A stretch of 64,000 nt of DNA, taken from assembly GCF_033954455.1 (NCBI RefSeq), contig NZ_CP121473.1, positions 3,210,501-3,274,500 on the forward strand. The letters run 5' to 3'. The position numbers were made by a program, and so were the translations under genes. This DNA comes from Thiorhodovibrio litoralis. Lineage in GTDB: Bacteria; Pseudomonadota; Gammaproteobacteria; Chromatiales; Chromatiaceae. The notes below the pieces were generated by a model. That model saw only the letters and a program-made list of their open reading frames with translations, searched no databases and was not told the DNA's origin. Positions 26,264-35,652 of the stretch are shown here, piece after piece (position 1 is the stretch's first letter; each line of letters begins with the position of its first letter).

Positions 26264-26439
26264 AGAAAAACATCTCCCGCCTGCGCCGGTTCGCGACCGG
26301 TTTGATCCAGGCAAAATCCAATGATTCCGTCTCGGCAACCATTGATAAGCTTGCCCGCAAGGTCCGCCGTGTCTTCGACTACTTGCGTATGACAGCTAAC
26401 TCCAACCCCCGCGTTGGCCAAACAGCTCCCGTCGGCTAG
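26264..26439 (+). pseudogene. Transposase C-terminal remnant
   Basis: TVQKNISRLRRFATGLIQAK and KLARKVRRVFDYLRMTANS resemble the C-terminal end of a DDE transposase as I remember such tails. The family is not certain. It follows directly on the DUF4338 remnant in another frame. Confidence 0.35.
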
Positions 26440-26719
26440 AACGGATTTGCCGAGCGCTGGCGAGATCAGCCGGCATTTGCACCTTTCGCTTGTCCGCTTC
26501 CGACCCAGAGCTGTCAGTGGCCGTTCTATGCCCAGAGGCCGCTTCGTCCTGGTGAGCGGTCACTGAGTTCTGCCGGCTATCCGGCTGAACTCGGCAGTAA
26601 GCGGTTCCCCCTTGACCTCACAAAGTGAGACTCTTAAGTCGTGGCAAGCGGTCGCTGAAGTTCAGAAATTCTGGCGGATTAGGCAGCGACTTTGAACGCC
26701 TGTGCAATCAAATAGACAG
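26440..26719. other. No gene seen; imperfect palindrome
   Basis: GAGTTCTGCCGGCTATCCGGCTGAACTC-like inverted repeat near 26563-26600. This may help end transcription of the STAND gene. No coding signal was seen. Confidence 0.4.
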
Positions 26720-29700
26720 CTATGCTTCGCGTAAGGCATCAATGACAACAGATGCAGACAGGGTGTCGAACACATCGTGGCGTGCGTGCACGGCATTCAC
26801 CCAGTCTCGGCAGGTTTCGATTGAGAGCTCCGTTCCCCCTTCTTCTCCGAGCCCAGGCGGTAGGAGCTGATGGTAGTGATCGCGCAGTGCCGTGACGGCA
26901 TAGGCCAAGTGCTCTCGTCGCTCACGAGCATCATCAGGCAAGGTATTGAAAGACGAAACGACCCAGACACAGCCGTCGATAAATGCTTGAACGGCGCTGG
27001 ACCATTGGGGTTGAATTCGCTCGACATAGCTTTGCAGCACCCTGCCGTCAACCCCCTCGATTTCGGTCAATTGTAGCCAGTCGGATAGATGATCGATCAT
27101 GGCCTTGAAGGCGCTGATGGCCTCTGTGAATCGTTTGACAGCAGCGATTTCGACCGTATCCCAGCATGAAATTCCAGTGGCGCCCCACTCCTTTTCGGAC
27201 ACGGGACGCCAGACCTGATCCAGCCATCGAAGCTCGGAGCTTGATCCATCCAGGGTCAGACGGTACATCGGCATCGTCCGGACCTGGCGATCCAGACTGC
27301 GCCCTTTGAACGTCGACAGGATGACGATGTGCTCCCATTGGTGTTCCAATGTTCTGGTTTGAGGCTCGCTGAGCCCAGCCTCTTGGACCCCTTGTCGCAA
27401 CAGCGGATGCGCAAGGGATATCGCCGTCAGCATGTGCTCGGGCGTTGCACTGTCCATCCGGATCCAAAGCGCTGGAGCCTCGTTCCAGCTTGCTGGCTTC
27501 GCCATGAGAGAACATTGGACGCCTTGGGTTTCCAGGGCTCGCAGCTCACGCTCGATGCGCGTCGGTATCGCGAGCACCGAGGCTATGAAGCGTGCCGTTG
27601 CCCGGTGCTTCGGGTTGTCCCAGTGTGTCGTCGGTTGTTCGAGATAGGCGCTCCAAAGGGCTGTGACCTCGCGAAAAGACTGGCTTTCGAGCCGATCTTG
27701 ATGATCGAGTGTTTCCGCTGGCATCCTCGCGGAGAAGAGTCGGCGGAACTCTCGTTGAAACCCCATTAAGGCGGAGTCCGCATCGGTCAGATTCAGCTGC
27801 GTCAAGTGTGGTGGTGCGAGATTCCCACCCAACTCGCCGAGTTTGGCCTCGATCAGTGCGCGGAATAACTGCGCGTCTGACTCCCCTTCCGCGCACTGGA
27901 TGCAGAAGTAGGGCTGAGACTGCCCCAGGAAATTCCCAAGTCCTCTGAACAGCTCCGACCGATAGCGGAGGAAGCGACGATAAGGACTGATTGCGAATCC
28001 TAGCTGCAAATTCGACGGGCTCTTCTGTCGGCTGTCTCCTTGTCGCATCTCGCTCACAAACCCCCATTCATCGACAGCTTGCCGAGGCAGCGAGGGAGCC
28101 TGGCTTAGAGACTGCTGAAGGCTTGTCCAATTGGCAAAATTCAGTCTATCCGCCAGGTGTTTACGTTTGTGCTTGTCCTTGAAATGGGCGACCAAGGCCC
28201 GTCGCAGCTCCCGCATCGTCGAAGCGATCGCTTCTCGAATAGCCCAGAGCTCGGACAGGTACTGCTGCCAGTCATCGGGGCGCAAGCGCTGCTCGATCAA
28301 GGCGCCGCAGATACTGTTGAGGCGCACGGCCCAATGCGGCGGGATGCGGGATGGTTTGATGGAGGTCGTGGTGCTGTCGTGATCCAGGGAGAAAAGGATC
28401 CGATGTCCATAGCCCTGACTGCCATAACCCGCATGATCGGGGTAGATCCCACGCAAGAGTTCGACCCGTTTGATCGCTTCGGTATGCAGTCGGTCCTTGT
28501 GCTCCTCGTCGCCATCGGAGCTTGGCTCGACGTCCTCAGTGCCGTCCGACCATGACACCAGAAAATGCGCGCGGACGATTCCGCTTCGATCCTCGATCCA
28601 AGGGGTATCCGTCTCTCGGCGAAAGCGTTCGACGATGTCCTCCCGGTATCGCTCGAGCCAAAGTGTCATCCGACGGCTGTCGAGCTCCCAGCATCCGCGT
28701 AGCAGATCGGCAATCGTTCGAAGCTCCAGGTCTTGCGGCACCAGATTCAGATCGACTGCGGCGAGCCAGTCGCGGAGATGGTCATGGATCTCCCAACGTC
28801 CAACCCAGTCGCTCACCTCCGCGATCGCGGCCCAATCCGGGTGCGTGGTCGGCGGTCTTGGAGAATCCCTCCGTTTGCTCAACCATTCCCGAGCCGGTGC
28901 CGTGGCCAACGACTTGGGTGGCTGCCGATCGAGCACCGACTGCATCTGAGCCTTGCGCTCGGCGGGAATCGCACCGAGGTCTTTCCAGACCGCCGTTCCA
29001 TGGGGAGGATTGAGGTCGGCGAGATCCAGATCGAGCATCATGTTCCACGCCGAGCCGTGCTGGCGCCGAATTTCCTCGACCATGCCTGCGATCTGCTCGA
29101 CATACTGTTGGACACCCCACCAGAGCAAGACGCGCAGCACGGCGCCGAAGACCTGCCAGGTTGGCGGTTGCCAGCCCTCAACGTACAGGGTCATTCCTGG
29201 CATCGCTTGGGCCCGGCGAGAGGCCAGATGCAGCAGGAAGACCTCGACATCGGTATCGGGGATCAACTCAAGACAATCTTGAGCGAGTTCGAGCACATCG
29301 AAGCTCATCCCCTCACAGAGGAGGATGTCCGTGAGCAGTCGGGAGCGAACAGGATGCAAACCATCCAGCAAAAGCCCCTGCTCCAGGGAGCGGATCAGGT
29401 ATTCACGCTCCAATCGCTCGACGAGGAAGCCGAGATCCGCATCTGGGAAGCGCTTCCGCAAGGCGAGCACCTCAAGTCGTCCTCCGAGTGCCGACGCGAA
29501 AGCGACGAGTGCCAGTAGGCGAAGCTCCACGCGAGAGCCGTCTCCGCGATGAATATCCGTCCGGATTCGCTTGACCTGAGCCAATAGCTTCTCGCGGAGG
29601 GACTCGGATCGATTGACCAGATAGACGAATTCCAACAGAGGTCCTTCGCCATCATTACCACCGAGGAATCGAGCCCAGGCTTCATCGAAGGAGAGAAACT

Positions 29701-30922
29701 GCCCTGGCGTCTCCGGTCGAGAGAGTTGGCCATAGATGGCCTGAGCTTCAGCTCGATCCAAGCTCAGTGAGATGTCCTCGAATCCAACATCCGCCCGGGA
29801 ATGGGTCGCCCGGCGCCAATCCTCTTCCCGAACCGTGACCAACACGCGGATCTGGGGAATACGCGCCAGCTCTTCGACGAGCAGCGTCCAGCCTTGGTCG
29901 TGGGGGCGAACGTCGACATAGATGACGATGGGTGCGCCAACCGCTTGAGCATGCGCGGACAGGGTCGCGGCGATCTGCAATGCCTCCCGCCGGTTCTCGA
30001 TGAGCTTGATGTGCAGGCGCCACGAGGATGGCGTTTCCATGTGCAGCCAGCGATAAGCGAGTGCCGACTTGCCCTGACCGGATGCGCCATGGACGATGAC
30101 GACGCTCTCTTTCGCGAACCCCGTGCTGATGTTTTTGAGCCAACGATCGCGTGGGATGTCGCAGTTCGCTAAGATGTGCTCGTAATGCGCCGACATTCCT
30201 TGCTGGAACTGGTCATGCAGCCGTTCCGTCGGCATCTTCGGTGCCCCATCTGGATCCAACGGCTCGATGACGCTGACCCAATCGCGCCAATATCCGGCGC
30301 GAGCATTCAAATAGCGCCCGACGTGAGCGAGTCGTTTGATCAGGTCCGCATGGGTGATCCGCTCACGGTGCTCGGCTGCTTCATAAAGCCACTGACAGAG
30401 AATGGCGCTGGCGTGCGTGGCCTCTCCGCCAAGAGGAGGGTAGAATCCGAGGAATCGTTCGACTTTCTCAGTGACTTTTTGCTCTTGGTCCTCGCACAGC
30501 GTCACCCGGGAGAAGAGAAGGTCGATATCCGACGGGCCAAGGCCCATGCGCTTGAGCTTGGTCGCAACCTTGTTTCGCGCGGAGCCTTCACCTGCCCAGG
30601 CCGCCGCAAGCTCCGGACCGAAGGGACCGAAACTTAGGATGCGAATCGTGCAATCGGGATGGTCCTGCGCGATCCTCACCGCCCGTTTGAGGGTCGCTTT
30701 CAGGTCGGTCAGGGTGAGGTTTGCTCCATACCCTTTGACCTGAACTGCTTCACGAGTCTTTCCATCCGCGTCGAGGATCGCAAGATCTTCGATTCCTTCC
30801 GGCCAGATGTGTCGTCCCGAGAGGGCTGTCTGCGGCTCGATCAGTCGAGATAGGGTATAGAGAATCTGCAACCGAAAACCGCGTAGCGCTGGACCGGCAG
30901 AATCGATTGGATCGCGTTCCAT
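26720..30922 (-). CDS. Nuclease-STAND NTPase, candidate antiviral effector
   Basis: 1400 aa. N-terminus: GFRLQILYTLSRLIEPQ, then GIEDLAILDADGKTREAVQV and KGY, which reads as a PD-(D/E)XK nuclease with Asp46 and Q61-V-K63 (Cap4/DUF4297-like). P-loop GASGQGKS at 279-286 after VVIVH, followed by a STAND-like region (PIVIYVDVRPHDQGWTLLVE, IRVLVTVREEDWRRA). The remaining roughly 800 residues are helical with no known domain, in the position where Avs-type proteins carry their sensor. It starts 11 bases after the hepT stop, hence one operon with mntA-hepT. Substrate and trigger are unknown. The reading of nuclease plus NTPase plus sensor is inference from layout. Confidence 0.7.
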   Translation of the reverse strand: MERDPIDSAGPALRGFRLQILYTLSRLIEPQTALSGRHIWPEGIEDLAILDADGKTREAVQVKGYGANLTLTDLKATLKRAVRIAQDHPDCTIRILSFGPFGPELAAAWAGEGSARNKVATKLKRMGLGPSDIDLLFSRVTLCEDQEQKVTEKVERFLGFYPPLGGEATHASAILCQWLYEAAEHRERITHADLIKRLAHVGRYLNARAGYWRDWVSVIEPLDPDGAPKMPTERLHDQFQQGMSAHYEHILANCDIPRDRWLKNISTGFAKESVVIVHGASGQGKSALAYRWLHMETPSSWRLHIKLIENRREALQIAATLSAHAQAVGAPIVIYVDVRPHDQGWTLLVEELARIPQIRVLVTVREEDWRRATHSRADVGFEDISLSLDRAEAQAIYGQLSRPETPGQFLSFDEAWARFLGGNDGEGPLLEFVYLVNRSESLREKLLAQVKRIRTDIHRGDGSRVELRLLALVAFASALGGRLEVLALRKRFPDADLGFLVERLEREYLIRSLEQGLLLDGLHPVRSRLLTDILLCEGMSFDVLELAQDCLELIPDTDVEVFLLHLASRRAQAMPGMTLYVEGWQPPTWQVFGAVLRVLLWWGVQQYVEQIAGMVEEIRRQHGSAWNMMLDLDLADLNPPHGTAVWKDLGAIPAERKAQMQSVLDRQPPKSLATAPAREWLSKRRDSPRPPTTHPDWAAIAEVSDWVGRWEIHDHLRDWLAAVDLNLVPQDLELRTIADLLRGCWELDSRRMTLWLERYREDIVERFRRETDTPWIEDRSGIVRAHFLVSWSDGTEDVEPSSDGDEEHKDRLHTEAIKRVELLRGIYPDHAGYGSQGYGHRILFSLDHDSTTTSIKPSRIPPHWAVRLNSICGALIEQRLRPDDWQQYLSELWAIREAIASTMRELRRALVAHFKDKHKRKHLADRLNFANWTSLQQSLSQAPSLPRQAVDEWGFVSEMRQGDSRQKSPSNLQLGFAISPYRRFLRYRSELFRGLGNFLGQSQPYFCIQCAEGESDAQLFRALIEAKLGELGGNLAPPHLTQLNLTDADSALMGFQREFRRLFSARMPAETLDHQDRLESQSFREVTALWSAYLEQPTTHWDNPKHRATARFIASVLAIPTRIERELRALETQGVQCSLMAKPASWNEAPALWIRMDSATPEHMLTAISLAHPLLRQGVQEAGLSEPQTRTLEHQWEHIVILSTFKGRSLDRQVRTMPMYRLTLDGSSSELRWLDQVWRPVSEKEWGATGISCWDTVEIAAVKRFTEAISAFKAMIDHLSDWLQLTEIEGVDGRVLQSYVERIQPQWSSAVQAFIDGCVWVVSSFNTLPDDARERREHLAYAVTALRDHYHQLLPPGLGEEGGTELSIETCRDWVNAVHARHDVFDTLSASVVIDALREA

Positions 30923-30933
30923 GCGCCGAGGGA

Positions 30934-31305
30934 TCAGGGACGCGGCGAGGGTAGATTCTCGCGCATGCCGCGCAAGGACTTTAGTAGCGACGGCAGATCA
31001 TCCCGGATGATGCTCCAGACGGTGTCGTCATCGATTCCCAAATAGCCATGGATCAAACGATTCCTTGTCGCAATGATGAGACGCCAAGGGATTTGAGGGT
31101 TGGCCAAACGCACATCATCGGGAATACGCGTCGCGGCCTCGCCAATCAGCTCAAGGTTTCGTATCGTGGCGTCGTAGACGATTGAGTTGCCGACGAATGT
31201 CTGTTGGTCCAGCCCTTGTGAATAGGCCGATACCTTCTCTCCAAATGCGACCATGTCGTCGAGGTAGAAGGTCCACTCTCGCTTGCGGTCGGATGGCTCA
31301 GACAT
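30934..31305 (-). CDS. hepT: HepT-like HEPN toxin
   Basis: 123 aa from the ATG at 31305, which overlaps the mntA stop by 8 bases. HEPN ribonuclease motif R-x4-H is present as RNRLIH in ATRNRLIHGYLGIDDDTVWS; the preceding RNLELIGEAATRIPDDVR is typical of the family. HepT cleaves RNA and is kept inactive by its MNT partner, which adds AMP to a Tyr near the motif (Tyr in HGY). In this locus it lies between mntA and the STAND gene. Confidence 0.85.
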   Translation of the reverse strand: MSEPSDRKREWTFYLDDMVAFGEKVSAYSQGLDQQTFVGNSIVYDATIRNLELIGEAATRIPDDVRLANPQIPWRLIIATRNRLIHGYLGIDDDTVWSIIRDDLPSLLKSLRGMRENLPSPRP

Positions 31306-31588
31306 GAATCGCCTCGCGTTCGACATAAGGCGCTAGCTCTCGACGCAGTGCCTTGCGAGTGACTAGATCAACCGGGCGACCGAGGAGGTCTTCGAGATAG
31401 AACTGCACGCCGAAGTAGCGCTGCGAGGTCGAGGACCCATCGAAGGACACGAGGATGTCGATGTCGCTGTCCACTCGCTCATCGCCACGAACGGTTGACC
31501 CAAAGAGCGCCAGTTCGGAAACACCAAATAATCGAGAAAGATCCTTCTTGTGCTCGGTTAGAATCTTCAGCGTTTGGTCACGGTTCAC
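31298..31588 (-). CDS. mntA: MntA-like nucleotidyltransferase antitoxin
   Basis: 96 aa from a GTG at 31588 (VNRDQTLKILTEHKKDLSRL), preceded by AGGGTG. The nucleotidyltransferase signature GSTVRGDERVDSDIDILV (G-S-x10-D-x-D) is complete. It modifies and silences the HEPN toxin encoded just downstream. It is the first gene of the mntA-hepT-STAND operon. Confidence 0.85.
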   Translation of the reverse strand: MNRDQTLKILTEHKKDLSRLFGVSELALFGSTVRGDERVDSDIDILVSFDGSSTSQRYFGVQFYLEDLLGRPVDLVTRKALRRELAPYVEREAIHV

Positions 31589-31688
31589 GTTTGCACCCTG
31601 CAGTAAGATTAAAAGCCCGATTCCGCGCTTCAAGAACGGTGATTGGATCGAAATGTGCTGCAGCAAGCCTAGCATGGGATGCTATGCG

Positions 31689-31871
31689 TCACGATGAGCT
31701 GAGATGAACCCGATCTGGATTGCAGGAATCCGAAACCATTTCGCTTGACCGGCTGGTCGAAGGGGCTAGAGTGCACTTTCGCAGGCGGTATGCATCGATC
31801 AGGAGACTCGCTATGACGAACACGTCGCCATCCTCGGTGCTGCCAGACTCGTCGGTATAGGTGAACTCCAT
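31689..31871 (-). pseudogene. DUF3800 N-terminal remnant
   Basis: MEFTYTDESGSTEDGDVFVI, then ASLLIDAYRLRK, matches the Y-x-D-E-S-G start of DUF3800 proteins, which have an RNase-H-like fold and are often found in defence islands. The frame degenerates after about 45 residues and stops at 60; normal length is over 200. It starts 15 bases after the sduA stop. Confidence 0.5.
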
Positions 31872-31885
31872 GATCAGAAATGCCC

Positions 31886-33289
31886 TTAGGTTGCGCGCAG
31901 GAAGGCTCTGAGCTGTTTAAGTTTTTCCAGTAGCTCATCGAAGGTCACGATCTCGACGTCCTTGGAATTGCGCCGGAACAGCTCGAAAGACTTCTTCTGA
32001 TCATCACCATCAGGCGTCGTGCCAATCACGAGGCAGCAATGTACCGCGTAGGACTCGATGTCGTAGACCCGCGTGTTATCCTTGATCTGAGCAATCTGCT
32101 TTTGAAACTGGTACTTCTGATCCAGCGCCTGATTGATCGACCCCGACAGCTCGGCCGACGGCGTGAAGACTCCACTGCGGAACGGTGTCTTGTTGAGAAT
32201 CGGCGTCTGTCGTGTCTTGATCTCAAAGATTGCCGTATTGTTGGTCAGGCTGTTCTTCACCAGAAAATCAGTGATCTTCTCCCCGTCGCCTGAGAGCTTC
32301 CGTCCACCGACCGAGGCCTGGTCCCGAACCTTGATCACGGGGTAGCCGAAAGCCATGTTCAGGATGAACGGGTTCTCGTTGAAGAATTCCTGCCAGCGTT
32401 CCTCGACCAGTTTCTCGCCAAGCATCCCCTCATAGCGTTTGATCAAGGCTTCCAGCGTTACAAGCTCGATGTCGCCGCGTAATCTCGCCAACTTCTCCGG
32501 CTGATCTGCGGCGATATCGGCGGCATGGCTGGTCAAGGCGCCGATGACAGCGTTCTGGTCTTCCTCGGACAACTCCTCCTTGCCCGCTGCTGCGGCGGTG
32601 AAGAGCTTGCGATACGGGTGCCGACCCGTTTTCGGTGCCCGCTTCGGCGCTCCGAGCCGTTCTGCCAGGATGTTGAGAGCAGCAGTCCCTTTCACGGCGC
32701 GGACGGCAGATTGCGCGTGTCGGTCGATCTTGTTCAGTTCGAGGCGCGCCTGCTCGAAATCCTTCTCAGCAATGTAGAAGATTCGATTGCCGTCCGGGTC
32801 GGGACTTGTGGCGTGTTTGCTTGTGATGACAATTTCAGTGCAATCGGTCAGTTCTTCCACCGCATCAATGATGAATCGGTACGACTTCGCAAGGCCAAGC
32901 CCGTAGGCGTAGTCCTTTGTGAACGCCGAGGGCAGATGCTCCAGGACTTGGTGCAAGTCCTCGGGTGTCGTCGGTACGGCGCCGTCAAACTGCGGAAAGA
33001 TGATGTCCGTGTCATCGAGCGTGATACGCTCGATCTGGCCATACTTCGGTTTGAGAAAATCGGATCGGTTGCCGAATGTGATGATCGGATGCATGGTTAG
33101 AAATTTGTGCTGGCCGTTGATGGCCAGCAGCTTGGTTCTGTAGCTATCCGCTTGCGCTAGGTCGAGCCTTGCCTCCAACAGACTCCGTTCCGGAGGTATG
33201 AAGTAGACCTCGACGAAATTGGGATGGACTTCCTCGACCTCGAGGGTGCCATCGCGTTCTGGGTCATGCTGCCGGAAGCCGAGCGCCAT
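31886..33289 (-). CDS. sduA: Shedu nuclease SduA (DUF4263)
   Basis: 467 aa. The C-terminal DUF4263 nuclease domain begins at about residue 285 with EERWQEFFNENPFIL. Catalytic PD-(D/E)XK residues are Asp341 in KITDFLVKN and E356-x-K358 in AIFEIKTRQTP, followed by the SGSINQALDQKYQFQKQIAQ helix. The N-terminal 280 residues are the variable regulatory part. Shedu is a single-gene antiphage system acting as an oligomeric nuclease. No partner is needed, and the flanks are only broken genes. Confidence 0.85.
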   Translation of the reverse strand: MALGFRQHDPERDGTLEVEEVHPNFVEVYFIPPERSLLEARLDLAQADSYRTKLLAINGQHKFLTMHPIITFGNRSDFLKPKYGQIERITLDDTDIIFPQFDGAVPTTPEDLHQVLEHLPSAFTKDYAYGLGLAKSYRFIIDAVEELTDCTEIVITSKHATSPDPDGNRIFYIAEKDFEQARLELNKIDRHAQSAVRAVKGTAALNILAERLGAPKRAPKTGRHPYRKLFTAAAAGKEELSEEDQNAVIGALTSHAADIAADQPEKLARLRGDIELVTLEALIKRYEGMLGEKLVEERWQEFFNENPFILNMAFGYPVIKVRDQASVGGRKLSGDGEKITDFLVKNSLTNNTAIFEIKTRQTPILNKTPFRSGVFTPSAELSGSINQALDQKYQFQKQIAQIKDNTRVYDIESYAVHCCLVIGTTPDGDDQKKSFELFRRNSKDVEIVTFDELLEKLKQLRAFLRAT

Positions 33290-33303
33290 CAGCTAGTATC
33301 CTC

Positions 33304-33686
33304 CTAAGTGGGCAGCCGCCGCCGACCGGTGAGCAGCTTCTGCGTCAGCGCTCGCTTCTGGGTCTTCAGCGCCGCGACGGACTGGCCGAGCGGGTCGATT
33401 TCCTGGTGCAAGGTATTGAGGTAACGGGCTGTGGCGGTCTGGGTGTTGGTATCCCGGAACGGAATCGTGATCGCGGCGAACTTGGAGAAGGATACCGTCT
33501 CGCGGACGCTGCCCAATGCGCTGTTCTTGATGCGCTGACGGGCTTCATGGGAGTTCAGCCAGTACAAAAGTAGTCCGAGTTTGGCTTTGTCCTTGTCGCG
33601 CTGAACACGATGTACATCGAGCTTAGCACGCCATCGTCCCAGCCATCGAGTCGGGCGAGCAAGCCGACGTTGATGCGCGACGGGTT
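33304..33686 (-). pseudogene. Type I restriction specificity subunit, C-terminal remnant
   Basis: NPSRINVGLLARLDGWDDGV and LSSMYIVFSATR match the HsdS lead-in to the last half-domain. After a frameshift near 33565, YWLNSHEARQRIKNSALGSV and the end LKTQKRALTQKLLTGRRRL follow. The tail Q-K-x-x-L-x-Q-x-L-L-T-G is diagnostic. No hsdM or hsdR is in the window, so a type I system has been lost from this island. Confidence 0.75.
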
Positions 33687-33989
33687 TTAGGCGCGTAGCA
33701 GAATTATAAACATCCTATCTCTGCGAGAGCACCCTTTCCTAGCGCCCCTCTGAACCTGCTGTCGCCCCCCGCTCTGGCCTTTGACCGCCTACGAGACCAG
33801 ATTTGGCTGCCTCAATCTAACCTGGTAAACCGCACGGAGACAGGCTTTTCTCGTTGTGGCGACCCTCTGGCCAGCCACCACCGTGGTCGCGCCGCAGGCG
33901 TCGCAGACAAAAAATGATTGGGGTGGGCTCATCCGAGTATATCGAGCAGTATACTTATCGAATTATAGCAACACGGAATACATGTCGCG
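33687..33989. other. No convincing gene
   Basis: A 47-codon minus-strand frame (33789-33932) with one C-x2-C (FFVCDACGATTVV) is the only coding hint and is too short to call. The remainder shows nothing. Confidence 0.4.
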
Positions 33990-34290
33990 ATTTCAAGCGC
34001 TGATGCGCACGGGTCCATCACAGGCCGGACAGGTCTCGATATCGATGCCGAAGACCCATTTCAGATGTAGCCCCCAGGTCATTGATGCGCGCCCTTCGGC
34101 GGGTGTCGGCTCCTGTGAACCCTCCTTCGTATCAGGCTGGCCAACCCTGCCTTGCTTGACCGGTGTCAACCGCGCACGGTCGTCGCTATTCGGCAAAAAG
34201 ACCCCGCCAAAACGGGTCTGATTCACTCCCCGCTTCGGCACCAGGGCCGCCAGTTGCGCGATGAAGTTGGGGGCTTGAAGCCAAGATTCG
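33990..34290 (-). pseudogene. IS91-type transposase C-terminal remnant
   Basis: The frame reads NFIAQLAALVPKRGVNQTRF, GVFLPNSDDRARLTP and, after a variable stretch, MTWGLHLKWVFGIDIETCPA and CDGPVRIS. The last two blocks are the well-known end of IS91-family Y2 transposases (zinc-binding C-P-A-C). The N-terminal catalytic part is missing. Confidence 0.65.
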
Positions 34291-34628
34291 CGGCGCTGTT
34301 AGCTAACAGTCATGACGCGTATTGTGCAGAACGCTTGGAGGCGACGCCAATGACCGCTTCATGGTCTACAAGCGACCGCGCCGGTCAAGGTCCCTAGGTC
34401 CGGTCTTGGCCGGTAAGCGCCCTGCGTAGTAGGCGCCGGTAATCTGGAAAAATCCAGAGCGCTGTCTCTTGCCTCAAGGGACGGGGGCCGACCCAGAGCT
34501 GACTTCAGCTCCGCAGCTGACTGCGGCGGCAATGAAACCCGTGGCCGACGCTGCGAAAGTCGTAACTCTCGTTGCCGAGGCCACCAAGGCCTATTGCACC
34601 CGCGTGCGAACCAGCCACTCGGGACCAT
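34291..34628. other. No gene seen; possible dispersed repeat
   Basis: Bases 34404-34501 resemble 41206-41305 by eye (shared TGGCCGG-AAGCGCCCTG and AGGGACGG--GCCGACCC). No protein is supported here. Confidence 0.3.
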
Positions 34629-35013
34629 GCGCAGTTGTCTTTGAGGGTTTGCAGGCTGTAGCGATGATCATTGGCCCAGTCGCTGTGACGGCGCATCTGG
34701 AGCACCAGGCGGTGCTGGTTGGCCAGCTCTTGCACCCGGTCGTAGTCGGCATTCAGGCCCAGGCGCAAGGTCCCAAGGACCAGAATGCGCCATTGCGACA
34801 TGCCCGGAGCCCGGTCTGGTCGCTGACGCACTCCTCGCCGTCGGCGCGCACCGGAAGCACATCGGCGAGGATGGCGAAGACCTCATTGCGCAGAGCGTCG
34901 TTGGTGTAGATGTGCTGCAAGCGCGGGATATCGTCGCGGGAGGAGCAGTCGAACTCAATCGCGGCGATGTCACTTTCGCCAAGCTGCATCTGGGCACGGA
35001 GGATGTCACGCAT
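34629..35013 (-). pseudogene. Truncated ISNCY-type transposase
   Basis: The first 86 codons repeat the transposase at 1-1282 (MRDILRAQMQLGESDIAAIE) with small in-frame losses. The frame then shifts, and similarity ends at about 34629, corresponding to about codon 130 of the intact copy. The matching upstream IS flank runs to about 35245. It is a dead copy cut by a deletion on its left side. Confidence 0.75.
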
Positions 35014-35245
35014 GGGAGAAGCTGCTATGAACGAAGTTTGGTGGAAGAAAACCGGTGGTGAGGCTTGACTGATTCAAAGTCAGGCCAGATTTTCTCAATC
35101 GATCAATAGCTTACCTCTTTGCACCTGGGCCTTGCCAGGACTTTTCCTAGTGGGAGGAGCAGGAAAACCATCAAACTTCACCAATGAGCGCGTATGCTAA
35201 CGCATTGTCTTTCCTTGTGAAAATCACTTTTCGGTCAGGCACTAC
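35014..35245. mobile_element. Non-coding end of the truncated ISNCY-like copy
   Basis: Aligns with 1283-1515. The outermost shared bases are CTTTTCGGTCAGGCACTA. Confidence 0.55.
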
Positions 35246-35395
35246 TTAGAGCCCTCTATCCGGACAGCACAAAGCATTTTCCAACCTTTTGTTTATCCAT
35301 TTTTCGCAGTATTATTGCGGATTGATGCACTCGTCAGACACTCTTACTTGGCAGCAAGACCTGCTGGAGTTGGTCAAGGTCTCCCAGGCGCTTCC

Positions 35396-35543
35396 CATCC
35401 CATTCCCTATAAGTCCTGCGGTCATGGTTGCGACACGGTCCAAGTGGCTGTTTCAGCACGGCCCACCATGATTACACGCCCAGCGCAGCAGCTTGGTAAC
35501 CCTCTGAGCGGTCGGACACGAAGGACTTATGGGGAATGACATG
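35396..35543. mobile_element. 148-bp MITE, family A, copy 1
   Basis: Ends CATCCCATTCCCTATAAGTC and CATGTCATTCCCCATAAGTC form imperfect inverted repeats. They are flanked by the perfect 9-bp duplication GGCGCTTCC (35387-35395 and 35544-35552). The internal sequence resembles, in inverse orientation, the equally long element at 40393-40540. The outer bases match the IS4-like ends (CATACCATTACCCATA). It lies before the HDOD gene. Confidence 0.8.
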
Positions 35544-35652
35544 GGCGCTTCCTGATCGAGACAGGAGGGCTTTCGGGATCATACATCCAGCTCAGTCGCG
35601 GCAAGAAACAGCCAAAACACTAGGCCCGCATCGAGAAAATCGCTTTTTGAGC

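Noticed and set aside
26090-26338. Extended start of the helicase gene (1040 aa)
   Set aside because: The added stretch is antisense to the transposase remnants at 26157-26439.
33789-33932. 47-codon frame with a C-x2-C motif
   Set aside because: Too short and without context or a good RBS to call a gene.
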